The notes: a model not told the origin generated them from the letters alone. A stretch of 64,000 nt of DNA from Rhodospirillales bacterium (GCA_025352665.1 JANXSM010000062.1:16398-80397), one strand, 5' to 3'. Counted from the first letter of the stretch, positions 46,860 to 57,214 are shown. Program-made: numbers and translations.

Positions 46860-48938
46860 ATGTCGGTCGGTCGCGGATTGGGCTTGTGTATGTTCCTGCT
46901 GGCAGCCTGTGCCAGCGTGCTTGCGGCAATTTCGGTGCTCGATTCATGGCACCGCTGGGCCACGGCGGAGCACGCCATCGCGTCGACCCGAACCCTCGCC
47001 GAAACCTTGCGGACGGTCGAGGTTCTGGGGCTCGAGCGGGCAGCCAGCACCACCGTGCTCGGCGCCCGCGAAGCGCAGGCCACCAATGCCGCCAAGGCGC
47101 TGCAGAACGCCCGCACGGTGACCGATCGTACTTTGCAGAGCCTTTCGGTCGCCACTTTGCCGCTGATCGGCGAGGACACGGACGTAACACCTCGCCTCAC
47201 CGAAGCTCGCGCAGCTCTCGCTGGAATGCGGGCGAAACTGGACGGCGTCCTGGCCAAACCCGCCCAGGAGCGCGACTTGTCCATTGCCGATGATATCCAG
47301 AACATTGTGGCAGCACTACAGAAGAACCTCATGCTTCTGGTCAACCTGCAGGACCGCGAAACCGCGCAGGCCGATGTGCGTGCCGGCGGCTTCAGCCGTG
47401 TGGCGCTGCTGGCGGCCAATCTGCGCGATGTCAGCGGCCGGCAGAACAGCCGCTTGGTGGCCGCCATCGCCGCCCGCCGCCGCATGACGGCTGGCGACCT
47501 CGAGACCAGCCAACGTCTCGCCGGGCAGATCGACCAGCTGGCCCTGCAGATCGACGAGGCGTTCGCCCGGCTCGGCAATTCCCCCGTGCTGGCCGATCGG
47601 ATGAAGGCGCTACAGGATGGCTTCATCCGCCAGGGCCGCTCCGGCAGCAGCGCCCTGCTGCAGATTGCCATGGCCGGTGGGGTGATGGACTCGGCGGTTG
47701 AGGCTGAGCGCGGGCTGACGACGATCGGCAACAACGCAGTCGTCGCCATGCGCGACGCGGCGCTGGATCAGTCCGAAGCCACCATCGTCGCCTCCAACGA
47801 GTTGGTGCGCCGTGATCTTGCAATCGCCTTGGTGGTTCTGTGCGTAACGGTCGCTGGCGCCCTCGCCGCCACGGTCTTCGTGCGTCGCCGGATCACGGTT
47901 CCGCTGGTGGAAATGACGCGTGTGGTCGCTGAACTGGCCGCAGGGCATCGCGGCATCGAAGTGCCCTACGCCGGCCGCTCCGATGAGATCGGCGCCATGG
48001 CCGCGGCAGTGCTTATCTTCCGCGACGGCCTGGTCAGTGCCGACCGCCTGCGCGAGGTGCAGGAAATCGAGGCATCGGCCAAGGCGGCCCGCGCCGTGCA
48101 ACTCGAGCATCTCGTGGCGAAGTTCGAAGCCAGCGCCGGCCAGATGATCGCTGTCCTGGCAAGCGGTGCCAGCGAGCTCGAATCCACCGCCCAATCGATG
48201 TCGGGGATCGCTGACCAAACCAACAATCGGGCATCAGACGTAGCCCAGGCCGCTATGTCGGCCAGTCACGGCGTGCAGACGGTCTCGGTGGCCTCTGAGG
48301 AACTGGCCGCCTCGATCAATGAGATCAGCCGCCAGGTCGCCCAGTCCGCCGCTATCACCGATCGTGCCGTGGAAGACGCACGCCGCACCGATCAGATCGT
48401 CCAGGCGCTCGCGCAAAGTGCGGATCGGATCGGCAATGTCGTCGGCCTCATCACCAATATCGCCGGCCAGACTAATCTTCTGGCGCTGAACGCCACGATC
48501 GAAGCGGCCCGCGCCGGCGACGCCGGCAAAGGCTTCGCGGTGGTGGCCTCGGAGGTAAAGAGCCTCGCCAACCAGACAATGAAGGCGACCGAGGAAATCG
48601 GCAGCCAGATCACCCAGATCCAGTCCGCGACCCAGGAAGCGGTGGAGGCGATCCGCGGCATCGGCGTGGTCATCGCCGAGGTCAGTAGCATCGCGACATC
48701 GATCGCCTCCGCCGTCACGCAACAAGGTGCCGCCACCGCCGAAATCGCCCGCAACGTACAGCAGACCGCGATGTCGACCGGAGAGGTCACCGCCAACATC
48801 ACCAGTGTCAGCCAGGCCGCCAATGAAACCGGCGCCGCCGCCGACGAAGTACTGGGCGCTGCGAGCACGTTGGCCAAACAGGCCGAGCGGTTGTCCAGGG
48901 AGGTTGACCAGTTCGTGGCCGGCGTGCGCGCGGCCTGA
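46860..48938 (+). CDS. Methyl-accepting chemotaxis protein
   Basis: A 692-residue transmembrane receptor (ATG at 46860; the TTG just before is less likely). TM1 is [20 protein letters not shown] at 7-27. A long periplasmic helical sensor of about 290 residues follows. TM2 is [20 protein letters not shown] near 321-343. Then come a HAMP domain ([20 protein letters not shown]) and a signalling coiled coil. The kinase-contacting hairpin tip is intact: [20 protein letters not shown] then [20 protein letters not shown]. The ligand is unknown. No che genes are nearby. Confidence 0.93.
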   Translation: MSVGRGLGLCMFLLAACASVLAAISVLDSWHRWATAEHAIASTRTLAETLRTVEVLGLERAASTTVLGAREAQATNAAKALQNARTVTDRTLQSLSVATLPLIGEDTDVTPRLTEARAALAGMRAKLDGVLAKPAQERDLSIADDIQNIVAALQKNLMLLVNLQDRETAQADVRAGGFSRVALLAANLRDVSGRQNSRLVAAIAARRRMTAGDLETSQRLAGQIDQLALQIDEAFARLGNSPVLADRMKALQDGFIRQGRSGSSALLQIAMAGGVMDSAVEAERGLTTIGNNAVVAMRDAALDQSEATIVASNELVRRDLAIALVVLCVTVAGALAATVFVRRRITVPLVEMTRVVAELAAGHRGIEVPYAGRSDEIGAMAAAVLIFRDGLVSADRLREVQEIEASAKAARAVQLEHLVAKFEASAGQMIAVLASGASELESTAQSMSGIADQTNNRASDVAQAAMSASHGVQTVSVASEELAASINEISRQVAQSAAITDRAVEDARRTDQIVQALAQSADRIGNVVGLITNIAGQTNLLALNATIEAARAGDAGKGFAVVASEVKSLANQTMKATEEIGSQITQIQSATQEAVEAIRGIGVVIAEVSSIATSIASAVTQQGAATAEIARNVQQTAMSTGEVTANITSVSQAANETGAAADEVLGAASTLAKQAERLSREVDQFVAGVRAA

Positions 48939-49074
48939 ACGCTTCGCCTACCAGAAGCGATCAGGCTCCAGAGCGGTATCGCCTGAGGTTGAACCAACCG
49001 TGCGATAAAATTGCTCGTTAAAACAAAAGGCTAGAGCCTGATCGCTCCGCCTACCGGAAGCGATCAGGCTCTAG
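48939..49074 (-). repeat. Variant palindromic repeat, copy 5
   Basis: A perfect 16-bp inverted repeat, CTAGAGCCTGATCGCT and AGCGATCAGGCTCTAG, lies at 49031-49074. On the minus strand it is followed by CCTTTTGTTTTAACG, then a spacer, and a diverged half copy (about 32 bases, four mismatches) at 48939-48970. The layout (TAG, hairpin, TTTGTTTTA tract) matches the main repeat family, though the hairpin sequence differs. The CTA at 49071-49073 is the TAG stop of the S41 protease gene. Confidence 0.8.
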
Positions 49075-50597
49075 GGTGCCATCGGCAGGGGAACCAGGGC
49101 CGTGGTGTAGGCGGCTGGCGTTCTGACCAGGAAGTCAGCGGCAATCATGTCGCCATCGCGTCCTTCGCCGGCAGGGCAGGCGTTGCGGATTTCCAGGATA
49201 TCCGTGGGTGGCAGGGGTGCGCGGGCCTCGCGGTGGCGGGTCAACGCGCGTGCAAGCAACTGGTGGCCGGCCGAGAGCTCGGCCAGTTGGCGCTTCAATT
49301 GCTCCTCGCCCAGGCTGGTGCACACCTGCGGCAGCACGCCGAGCGCCTGGATCGGCCAGCCCAGCGGCGCCAGGATCCGACTCCACGTCAACGACAGCGC
49401 GCCGCCGTCGGGCAGCGGAAGGATGGTCTGCACCAGGCCCTTGCCCAACGTGGCGCTGCCGACCACAACCGCCCGGCGCTGGTCGGCCAAGGCTGCGGCC
49501 AGCACCTCGGCGGCGCTCGCGGAATGGCCGTCGACCATCACCACCACCGGCAGATCATGGGCGAGATCGACGCCGTCGGCGAGGTATTCGTGGGCTGCCG
49601 CCGGGTCGCGGCCGGCGGTGATGGCGATCAGCCCGTGCGGCACCAGCATTTCAGCACTTGCCACCGCCTGACGCAGCAGGCCGCCGCGATTGCCGCGCAG
49701 ATCCAGCACCAGCCCGCGCGGCGGCCGATTGGGGGGAGCGGGGCGGGTGATTTCGCGCGACAGGCTGTCCGCGGTGTCGCGGGCGAAGCCGGTGATGCGG
49801 ATCACCAGCAGGTCGCCTTCGCGTTGGGCGAACACGGTGGGCGGTGTGATCATCACGCGGGTGAGGCTCACCACACGCTGCCCGCGTCTGGGTGTTCGAA
49901 GGGTCAACAGCGCCGTGCTGTCCTCGGGCCCGCCCATGAGCGCCTCGGCCGCAGCCAGGTCGGCGCCAGTCAGCGGCTGGCCGTCGATGGCGAGCAGCGT
50001 GTCGCCGGGGCGAATGCCCACCTGGGCCGCCGGGCTCTCCGCCGCCACGCCGCGCACGATGAAGAAGCTGCCGGTGCGGGCGAGTTCGATGCCAAGGCCC
50101 GCGCGCCCGTTTCGACGATTGGCGTCGGCCGCGGCCTCGAGCGGTGTGGCGTATCGCGAATAGGGATCGAGATGGTTGAGCATCTCGTCGAAGAAGCCGC
50201 GCACCACGCCCTGGGTGCCGACCCGGCGCACCGGTTCCGAAACATCCCAGGCCGTCCGGCTCAGCTCGGCAGCGGCTTCCCCCCAGGCCCGCGGATCATC
50301 GGGGCGCGGCGGCGGCCGCGCATCCAGCGTGCGTGAACCCAGGGCCAGGCGCAGCGTCTGGGCGTTGAGTTCGGCGGTCAGCCGCGGATCGATGGTGGAA
50401 AGCCCGCGCAGGCCCCAGATGGTCAGCTGTCCCATCGGCACCGGCTCCAGCGTGCGTGGCGCCATGAAGGCCAGGGCCGCGGCGGTCACATCGGCGATCA
50501 GGCGCTGGTCCAGCGCCTGGCCGGGCGCGAAGGGCTCGGCCGAGGCATGTGCGCCGTTGCATAGCAGCAGCGCCAGCATCAAGAACGTGATCTTCAC
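49071..50597 (-). CDS. S41-family carboxyl-terminal processing protease
   Basis: A 508-residue exported protein with a signal peptide (MKITFLMLALLLCNGAHASA). A PDZ domain lies around 165-245 (GRAGLGIELARTGSFFIVRG, AAQVGIRPGDTLLAIDGQPL). The S41 catalytic core has GLVLDLRGNRGGLL, VVMVDGHSASAAEVLAAAL (nucleophile Ser near 355) and GSATLGKGLVQTI (general-base Lys near 384). It should trim or degrade periplasmic proteins. The start overlaps the rnr stop (ATGA); the TAG stop is part of a repeat element. Confidence 0.92.
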   Translation of the reverse strand: MKITFLMLALLLCNGAHASAEPFAPGQALDQRLIADVTAAALAFMAPRTLEPVPMGQLTIWGLRGLSTIDPRLTAELNAQTLRLALGSRTLDARPPPRPDDPRAWGEAAAELSRTAWDVSEPVRRVGTQGVVRGFFDEMLNHLDPYSRYATPLEAAADANRRNGRAGLGIELARTGSFFIVRGVAAESPAAQVGIRPGDTLLAIDGQPLTGADLAAAEALMGGPEDSTALLTLRTPRRGQRVVSLTRVMITPPTVFAQREGDLLVIRITGFARDTADSLSREITRPAPPNRPPRGLVLDLRGNRGGLLRQAVASAEMLVPHGLIAITAGRDPAAAHEYLADGVDLAHDLPVVVMVDGHSASAAEVLAAALADQRRAVVVGSATLGKGLVQTILPLPDGGALSLTWSRILAPLGWPIQALGVLPQVCTSLGEEQLKRQLAELSAGHQLLARALTRHREARAPLPPTDILEIRNACPAGEGRDGDMIAADFLVRTPAAYTTALVPLPMAP

Positions 50598-52777
50598 ATG
50601 GAGCGGGGCCTGGCCCCGGACCGGCTCGCCTTGGGCCCGCCACGGGCGGGTTGGTGACCGTGCAGGATGTCGAAGCGCAGTCCGCCGGTGATCGGACTGG
50701 CCTCGGCCAGGCGCACCTCGACCTCCTGGGCCAGGCGAAACACCTGGTGGCTGCGGCGACCGGTCAATGTCTGAGTCGCTTCATCATGCATCCAGAAATC
50801 ATCGGGCAGAGAGGACATCGGCACGAGTCCCGATGCGCCACTTCCCGAAACTGTGACGAACAGGCCGAAGCGCGTCACGCCGGAGATCTTGGCTTCGAAG
50901 GTTTTGCCGACCTTATCGGCCATGAACGCGGCCAGATACCGATCGATCGCATCGCGCTCGGCCGCCGCCGCCCGCCGCTCGGTCGCAGTGATGTGCTCCG
51001 CGGTATCCGGCAGGCGGGCGATCTCGTCCGCTTCCAGCCCGCCCACGCCCAGTTTCAGCCCGACGATGAGTGCCCGGTGTACCAGCAGATCGGCATAGCG
51101 GCGGATCGGGCTGGTGAAATGGGCGTATTTCGCCAGCGCCAGGCCGAAATGGCCGATGTTCTCGGGGTCATAGGCGGCCTGTGACTGGCTGCGCAGCACG
51201 ACCTCGTTGACCATCTGCGCGTGCTCGGTGCCGGCCACCTTCTTCAGAACATGGTCGAGGTCACGCGGATGCAGCTGGTTGCCGGGCGGCAACGACACGT
51301 CGAACTGCCGCAGGAAACCGCGCAGGTTCTCAAGCTTCTCCTCGCTCGGCGGCGCATGCACCCGGTACATCACCGGCCGCGCCAGCCGCTCCAACTCCTC
51401 GGCGGCGCACACGTTGGCGAGCACCATGAACTCCTCGATCAGCCGATGGCTGTCGAGCCGCGGCCGCGGCGAGATCGCCGTCACCTTGCCTTCGTCGTCG
51501 AGCACCACCTTGCGCTCTGGCAGGTCGAGATCGAGCGTGCCGCGTTCCGTGCGGGCGTCGAGCAGCACGTGGAACGCATCATATAAGGGTGCCAGCGGCA
51601 GGTGCGTGGGCGTTCCGGCATCATGCGTCTCCTGCACCGCCTCATAGGTAAGGCGGGCGGCGGACCGCATCAGCCCGCGCCCGAACCGGTGCGACAGCTT
51701 TCGGCCGCGCCGGTCGATCACCATTTCGACATACAGGCAGCCGCGGTCCTCGTCGGGCCGCAGGCTACACCAGCCGTTCGACAACGCCTCCGGCAACATC
51801 GGCACCACGCGATCGGGGAAATAGCACGAATTTCCCCGCGTCCAGGCCGAGCGATCGAGTGCTGAGCCAGGCCGCACGTAATAAGCGACATCGGCGATGG
51901 CCACGATCAGCAGAAAGCCCTGCGGATGCGGCTCGGCGAACACGGCATCGTCGAAATCCCGCGCGTCCGCGCCATCGATGGTGACCAGCGGCACATGGCG
52001 CAGATCGTCGCGTCCCCGCAACGGCGTGGCGCGGGCACGTTCGGCCTCCGCGATCGCCTCCTCTGGAAACACCTGCGGAATGTCATGTGCGGCCAGCACG
52101 ATCAGGCTAACCGACCGCGCATCGCCGAGCTTGCCGAGCCGCTCCACCACCCGCGCCGGCTTCAGACCATGGGCGGTGGTCGGCAGTGGCGTCGCCAGCA
52201 CGATCTCCCCGGTCTCGGCGCCGTTGACCTCATCCGCCGGCACTGTCCATTCCGCCTTGGAGCGCTTGTCGGTCGGCGTGATGCGAAACCCGCGGTCCGT
52301 TTCGCGGAACACGCCGATGATGCGGCCCTGCGCCTCGGTCAGCCGTTTGAGCGTGCGGCCTTCGTATTTGCCGTTGCCGATCGGCCGTAGCCGCGCCAAC
52401 ACGCGTTCCCCCGGCGCCAGCGCCGGTTTGCCACGGGGCTCCGGCGCCATCAGCACCATCGGCGGCGGCCCCTCGCCATCCCAGCCGACCGGGCGCGCCA
52501 CCGCGTCGCCATCGTTGTCGGTGCCGGTCACCTGCACCACCATCGCATCGGGCAGGCGGCCAGGGGCTGCGAAACGCTTGTGCCCGGCGGGCGCCACCTC
52601 GCCCTCACCGGCCAGGCTTTTCAACAGCTCGCGCAAGCCCGCCCGATGCTCGACGGTCAGGCCGAAGCGCTGGCTGATCTCCCGCTTGCCGACGCGGCCG
52701 GGGCTTTCCCGGATGAAGCGGCGAACCTCGTCACGCGATGGGAGCGGGACTGGCTGGTTGGGCGGCCTGCGCGCCAC
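50594..52777 (-). CDS. rnr: Ribonuclease R
   Basis: A 727-residue 3'-5' exoribonuclease of the RNB family, from a GTG start one base after the topA stop. An N-terminal winged helix (SRDEVRRFIRESPGRVGKRE) precedes cold-shock-like domains. The RNB catalytic motif is IDGADARDFDDAVFAEPH with its cluster of Mg2+-binding Asp residues, then YVRPGSALDRSAWTRGNSCY, FPDRVVPMLPEALSNG and HFTSPIRRYADLLVHR. A C-terminal S1 domain (KISGVTRFGLFVTVSGSGAS) ends the protein. It degrades structured RNA. The topA-rnr order is typical for the group. Confidence 0.95.
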   Translation of the reverse strand: MARRPPNQPVPLPSRDEVRRFIRESPGRVGKREISQRFGLTVEHRAGLRELLKSLAGEGEVAPAGHKRFAAPGRLPDAMVVQVTGTDNDGDAVARPVGWDGEGPPPMVLMAPEPRGKPALAPGERVLARLRPIGNGKYEGRTLKRLTEAQGRIIGVFRETDRGFRITPTDKRSKAEWTVPADEVNGAETGEIVLATPLPTTAHGLKPARVVERLGKLGDARSVSLIVLAAHDIPQVFPEEAIAEAERARATPLRGRDDLRHVPLVTIDGADARDFDDAVFAEPHPQGFLLIVAIADVAYYVRPGSALDRSAWTRGNSCYFPDRVVPMLPEALSNGWCSLRPDEDRGCLYVEMVIDRRGRKLSHRFGRGLMRSAARLTYEAVQETHDAGTPTHLPLAPLYDAFHVLLDARTERGTLDLDLPERKVVLDDEGKVTAISPRPRLDSHRLIEEFMVLANVCAAEELERLARPVMYRVHAPPSEEKLENLRGFLRQFDVSLPPGNQLHPRDLDHVLKKVAGTEHAQMVNEVVLRSQSQAAYDPENIGHFGLALAKYAHFTSPIRRYADLLVHRALIVGLKLGVGGLEADEIARLPDTAEHITATERRAAAAERDAIDRYLAAFMADKVGKTFEAKISGVTRFGLFVTVSGSGASGLVPMSSLPDDFWMHDEATQTLTGRRSHQVFRLAQEVEVRLAEASPITGGLRFDILHGHQPARGGPKASRSGARPRSM

Positions 52778-52778
52778 G

Positions 52779-55457
52779 TCAGCCGGCGGCCTTCTTGGCG
52801 GCCGGCTTCTTGGCAGCAGGTTTCTTCTTCTTCGCCGCCGGCTTCTTCACAGCAGGCTTGGCGCTCGCAGCCGCGGCCGCCGCCACCGGAGCTGCCGCAG
52901 CCCGGGGCTTCTTGGCGGCCGCACCCTTCTTCTTCTGGCCGGGCTTGGCCTTTAAAGCCTTGCCCTTCTCTTTGAGCAGCGCCACCGCCTCGTCCAGCGT
53001 GATGTCATCCATCACCATGTCGCGCGGCAGGTTCGCCACCGTCTGACCATGCTGCACATAGGGGCCGAACCGCCCCTTGCGCACCGTCACCGCCTCCTTG
53101 TCCGCCGGATGCGAACCGAGCGCACGCACGCTTGCGAGTTTCTTGGCCAGCACGTCCACGGCCCGGTTGAGCCCCACCGCCAGCACGTCGTCGTCCTTGT
53201 CGAGCGAGGCAAACACGCTCGCCATCTTCACGTAAGGCCCAAACCGGCCGATTCCGGCCTCGATCGGCTCCTTCATCTCCGGATGAATGCCGACGATGCG
53301 CGGCAGAGATAGCAATCCCAGCGCTGATTCCAGCGTGATCGTGTCGCCGTCCACGCCGCGGGGCAGGGAGGTCCGTCGTGGCTTCGCCTTGCTGTCAGGT
53401 ACCTGTTCGCCTTGCTGCACGTACACCCCGTAAGGCCCACGCCGCACCGTCACGTCCTCGCCCGTGCTGGGGTGACTGCCGAGATTGCGCAGTCCTTCCT
53501 TGAGCGTTGCCGCCCCTTCGTCCTCGCCGCCCTCGACGGCGAGCCTGCGCGTGTACTGACATTCCGGATAGCTCGAGCAACCAATGAAGCTGCCATGTCG
53601 CCCCAGTTTCAGCCCCAGCCGCCCCTTGGAGCACGACGGGCACAGCCGTGGGTCGCCGCCGCCTTCCTTGGCCGGGAAGAAATGCTCGCCGAGGTCCTGG
53701 TCCAGCGCGTCGATCACGTCGGAGATCTTGAGATCCTTGGTCTCACTGATCGCCGCCGAAAAATCCTTCCAGAAGGCGCGCATCACCGCACGCCAGTCAG
53801 CCTTGCCGGCCGAGATGTCGTCGAGTTGCTCTTCCAGCCCGGCGGTGAAGCCAGTGTCCACATAGCGCTCGAAGAAACTGGTCAGAAAGGCCGTCACCAG
53901 CCGGCCGCGGTCCTCGGGGATGAAGCGGCGCTTGTCGATCTTCACATAGTTCCGCTCCTGCAGAACCGTCAGGATCGAGGCATAGGTGGAAGGCCGGCCG
54001 ATCCCGAGCTCTTCCATTTTCTTGACCAGCGAGGCCTCCGAGAAGCGCGGCGGCGGCTGCGTGAAATGCTGATCGGCCTTCACCTCGCCGGTGCGAGTCG
54101 GGTCGCGCTCCGCCATCGGCGGCAGCATGCGATTGTCTTCGTCCTCGGCGCCTTCCTCGGCTTCTTCGCGATACAGCTTGAGGAAGCCGTCGAAGGCGAG
54201 GATCGAGCCGTTGGCGCGCAGCTTCGGCCCGGCAGGCTTGGCGAGGTCGGCAAGCTCCACGATGACTTGGTCTAGCTCGGCAGACTGCATCTGCGACGCC
54301 ACCGCCCGTTTCCAGATCAGCTCGTACAATCGGCGCTGGTCGACATTGAGGTATTTCGCCACCTGATCGGGTGTGCGGACCACATCGGTCGGCCGGATCG
54401 CCTCATGCGCCTCTTGCGCGTTCTTGGCCTTGGAGGTGTATTCGCGCGGTGCCGAGGGAATGTAGTTGGGCCCGAACACCTCGGTCACATGCTCGCGGAT
54501 CGAAAGCATCGCCTCACGCGCCATCTGCACGCCGTCGGTTCGCATATAGGTGATCAGGCCGGTGGTATCGCCGTCGATGTCGACACCCTCGTACAGCCCC
54601 TGCGCCAGGCGCATGATCTGCTGAGCGCCGAAGCCGAGCTTGCGGCTGGCGTCCTGCTGCAGCGTGGACGTGGTGAACGGCGCCGGCGGGTTGCGCTTCA
54701 CCCGGCGGCGCTCGACCGAGGCCACCGAGAAAGCCGCGGCCTCGACCTGCGCCTTGGCGCTGGCGGCCTTTTCGGCATTGTTGATGTCGAACTGGTCGAG
54801 CCGCTTGCCATCCAGATGCGTGAGCCGCCCGACGAAGGGGGCGCCTGCCGGCGTGCTCAGCCCGGCCTCGATACTCCAATATTCGCGCGGCTTGAAAACC
54901 TCGATCTCCGCCTCGCGCTCGCAGATCAGCCGCAACGCCACGGACTGCACGCGCCCGGCGGAGCGGCTGCCCGGCAGCTTGCGCCACAGCACCGGCGACA
55001 GCGTGAACCCCACCAGATAGTCGAGCGCCCGGCGCGCCAGATACGCCTCGATCAGCGGCTGGTCGAGTTCGCGCGGTGCGGCCATGGCGGCGCGGATGGC
55101 CGAGCGGGTGATCTCATTGAAGGTGATTCGGTGGACGGTGATGCCCTTGAGAAGCTTCTTCTCCTCCAGCATCGCCCGCACATGCCAGCTGATCGCCTCG
55201 CCCTCGCGATCCGGATCGGTTGCCAGATAAAGCGTCTTGGTGCCCTTCATCGCCTTGGCAATCGCTGCGATCTGGCGGCTGCCGCGCTCGTCGGCCGCCC
55301 AGTCCATGGCGAAATCCTCGTCCGGACGCACGGACCCGTCCTTCGGCGGCAGGTCCCGGACATGGCCGAAACTGGCCAGAACCGTGAACCCTGCACCCAG
55401 GTACTTGTTGATCGTCTTGGCTTTGGCGGGTGATTCTACGACGACGACATCAGGCAT
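52779..55457 (-). CDS. topA: DNA topoisomerase I
   Basis: An 892-residue type IA topoisomerase. The Toprim domain starts MPDVVVVESPAKAKTINKYL and has YLATDPDREGEAISWH. The active-site tyrosine is in GLITYMRTDGVQM. One zinc-ribbon follows (CPSCSKGRLGLKLGRHGSFI then GCSSYPEC), and three TopA C-terminal repeats (RRGPYGVYVQQGEQV, IGRFGPYVKM, RKGRFGPYVQHG). The last 60 residues are a Lys/Ala/Pro tail (AAKKKKPAAKKPAAKKAAG) expected to bind DNA non-specifically. It relaxes negative supercoils. Confidence 0.97.
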   Translation of the reverse strand: MPDVVVVESPAKAKTINKYLGAGFTVLASFGHVRDLPPKDGSVRPDEDFAMDWAADERGSRQIAAIAKAMKGTKTLYLATDPDREGEAISWHVRAMLEEKKLLKGITVHRITFNEITRSAIRAAMAAPRELDQPLIEAYLARRALDYLVGFTLSPVLWRKLPGSRSAGRVQSVALRLICEREAEIEVFKPREYWSIEAGLSTPAGAPFVGRLTHLDGKRLDQFDINNAEKAASAKAQVEAAAFSVASVERRRVKRNPPAPFTTSTLQQDASRKLGFGAQQIMRLAQGLYEGVDIDGDTTGLITYMRTDGVQMAREAMLSIREHVTEVFGPNYIPSAPREYTSKAKNAQEAHEAIRPTDVVRTPDQVAKYLNVDQRRLYELIWKRAVASQMQSAELDQVIVELADLAKPAGPKLRANGSILAFDGFLKLYREEAEEGAEDEDNRMLPPMAERDPTRTGEVKADQHFTQPPPRFSEASLVKKMEELGIGRPSTYASILTVLQERNYVKIDKRRFIPEDRGRLVTAFLTSFFERYVDTGFTAGLEEQLDDISAGKADWRAVMRAFWKDFSAAISETKDLKISDVIDALDQDLGEHFFPAKEGGGDPRLCPSCSKGRLGLKLGRHGSFIGCSSYPECQYTRRLAVEGGEDEGAATLKEGLRNLGSHPSTGEDVTVRRGPYGVYVQQGEQVPDSKAKPRRTSLPRGVDGDTITLESALGLLSLPRIVGIHPEMKEPIEAGIGRFGPYVKMASVFASLDKDDDVLAVGLNRAVDVLAKKLASVRALGSHPADKEAVTVRKGRFGPYVQHGQTVANLPRDMVMDDITLDEAVALLKEKGKALKAKPGQKKKGAAAKKPRAAAAPVAAAAAASAKPAVKKPAAKKKKPAAKKPAAKKAAG

Positions 55458-55487
55458 GGGTGCTTACTTTTCCTGGTGCTGAGGCTC

Positions 55488-56612
55488 TCAGTCGGCGGGG
55501 AAGAGAAGGGCCACCCGGTTGCCCGGCAGCGTCTCCACCAGCCCCGCAAGCTCAAGATCCAGCAGCGCCGCCTGGACCTCCGGCGCCGAGAGTTGGCAGC
55601 GACGGACCAGATCGTCAACCAACGTCGGTGCGGGACCCAGCAGACCCGTGACGGTTTCCAGCGCCGACGCCGGGGTCACGAGCGCGATCTGTGGTTCGGC
55701 GGCAGCCGTCGGCAAGGCCATGTGACGGAATAGCGGATCACGGGAAATACCAGAGCGGCTGGGATGGTCGGGCAGGTTGGCCAGCACGTCGTCGGCGGTT
55801 TCGGTCAGATGCGCGCCCTGGCGGATCAACATGTTGGTACCCTGGCAGCGCGGATCGAGCGGCGATCCCGGCACCGCGAACAGCTCGCGCCCGGCCTCGT
55901 TGGCCAATCGCGCGGTAATCAGGCTGCCCGAGCGCACCGCAGCCTCGACCACCAGCACGCCCAGCGACAATCCTGCGATCACCCGGTTGCGCTTTGGGAA
56001 GTGCCGGGCCTGCGGGGCGGTGCCAAGCGGCGCCTCGGCCACCACGCAGCCGTGCTCCGCGATGCGGGCCTGCAGATCGGTGTTCTCTGCGGGGTAAGGA
56101 CGATCAAGCCCTCCAGCGACACACGCAATCGTCAGACCGCCCCTGATAGCTCCCACATGGGCTGCGGTGTCGATGCCGCGGGCAAGCCCGGACACCACCA
56201 CCTGCCCATGCCGAGCCAGCTGCTCGGCGAGGCGCCCTGCCAGCGTCATGCCGTTGGCGGAGGCATTGCGGCTGCCGACCATGGCAACCGCGGGGGATGC
56301 AAAGGCATTGGGATCGCCCAGCACGGACAGCACGGCCGGCGCGTCATCGAGCAGGGCGAGCAGGGCAGGGTAGTCGGCCTCGCCCAGGAACAGCATGCGC
56401 CCACCCAACCTGGCCAGGGCTTCGAGCTCCTGCTCCGCGGCGGCCCGGCTGGGAACCGCAGGCAGAATGGCGCGCGTGCGCCTGGCGATATCCGGCAGGG
56501 CCTCGATCGCCGCGGCCGCCGTCGAGAACCGGTTCAGCAGCTTGCGATACGAGGTCGGCCCAATGCCCGGACACCGCGCCAGCCGCAGCCGGTCGGTGTC
56601 GCCTGGGCTCAC
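55488..56612 (-). CDS. dprA: DNA-processing protein DprA
   Basis: A 374-residue protein from a GTG at 56610-56612 that overlaps the plsY stop by 4 bp. The N-terminus has a helix-hairpin-helix-like stretch (RLARCPGIGPTSYRKLLNRF). The Rossmann-like core carries VAMVGSRNASANGMTLAG, VVSGLARGIDTAAHVGA, VAGGLDRPYPAEN and FPKRNRVIAGLS. The end is a winged helix (TLVDDLVRRCQLSAPEVQAA). DprA loads RecA on incoming single-stranded DNA in transformation. An open frame continuing into plsY is out of frame with that gene and not real. Confidence 0.95.
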   Translation of the reverse strand: MSPGDTDRLRLARCPGIGPTSYRKLLNRFSTAAAAIEALPDIARRTRAILPAVPSRAAAEQELEALARLGGRMLFLGEADYPALLALLDDAPAVLSVLGDPNAFASPAVAMVGSRNASANGMTLAGRLAEQLARHGQVVVSGLARGIDTAAHVGAIRGGLTIACVAGGLDRPYPAENTDLQARIAEHGCVVAEAPLGTAPQARHFPKRNRVIAGLSLGVLVVEAAVRSGSLITARLANEAGRELFAVPGSPLDPRCQGTNMLIRQGAHLTETADDVLANLPDHPSRSGISRDPLFRHMALPTAAAEPQIALVTPASALETVTGLLGPAPTLVDDLVRRCQLSAPEVQAALLDLELAGLVETLPGNRVALLFPAD

Positions 56613-57214
56613 TTTTGGCCGATCCGCGGTTCGGTCCCCGTCAACAGGCGGCGCAGATTGCCGCCATGGCGGATCCACACGAGGCCAGCCACAAGGAAGG
56701 CCAGAAGCACCAGCATCACATCTTGCGTGATGAGGGCGAACAGCAGCGGTGCCGCCAGAAAGGCGCTCAATGCGGCCAGCGACGAATAACGAAACATCGC
56801 CGCCACCGTGATCCAGATCGCCCCGGCCGCGAGGCCTGCGAGGGGATTGGCCGCGATCAACACGCCAAACCCAGTCGCCACGCCCTTGCCACCGCGAAAC
56901 TGCAGCCAGACCGGGAACATATGGCCAATCACCACCGCGACGCCGCACAACAACGCGCCGGTCGCACCGTTGAGACCGGCGCCCATGACCACAGCCAAAC
57001 CGCCCTTGCCGCCGTCCAGCAGCAGGGTCGCCGCTGCCAGGCCCTTGCGGCCGGTGCGCAGCACGTTGGTAGCGCCGATATTTCCCGAGCCGACCTTGCG
57101 GATATCGCCCAGCCCCGCCGCTTTGGTGAGCAGCAGGCCGAACGGAATGCTGCCCAGCGCATAGGACAGCACCACCACGAACAGCATCACCCAGGGGGCG
57201 GCACCCGCGGTCAT
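56609..57214 (-). CDS. plsY: Acyl-phosphate:glycerol-3-phosphate acyltransferase
   Basis: A 201-residue membrane protein with about five helices. The three conserved cytosolic loops of PlsY are visible: DIRKVGSGNIGATNVLRTG, LLDGGKGGLAVVMG and FRGGKGVATGFGVL. It makes lysophosphatidic acid, the first step of phospholipid synthesis. The ATG at 57212-57214 overlaps the pyrC stop (ATGA), and the stop overlaps dprA. A start nine codons upstream lies within pyrC and is less likely. Confidence 0.95.
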   Translation of the reverse strand: MTAGAAPWVMLFVVVLSYALGSIPFGLLLTKAAGLGDIRKVGSGNIGATNVLRTGRKGLAAATLLLDGGKGGLAVVMGAGLNGATGALLCGVAVVIGHMFPVWLQFRGGKGVATGFGVLIAANPLAGLAAGAIWITVAAMFRYSSLAALSAFLAAPLLFALITQDVMLVLLAFLVAGLVWIRHGGNLRRLLTGTEPRIGQK

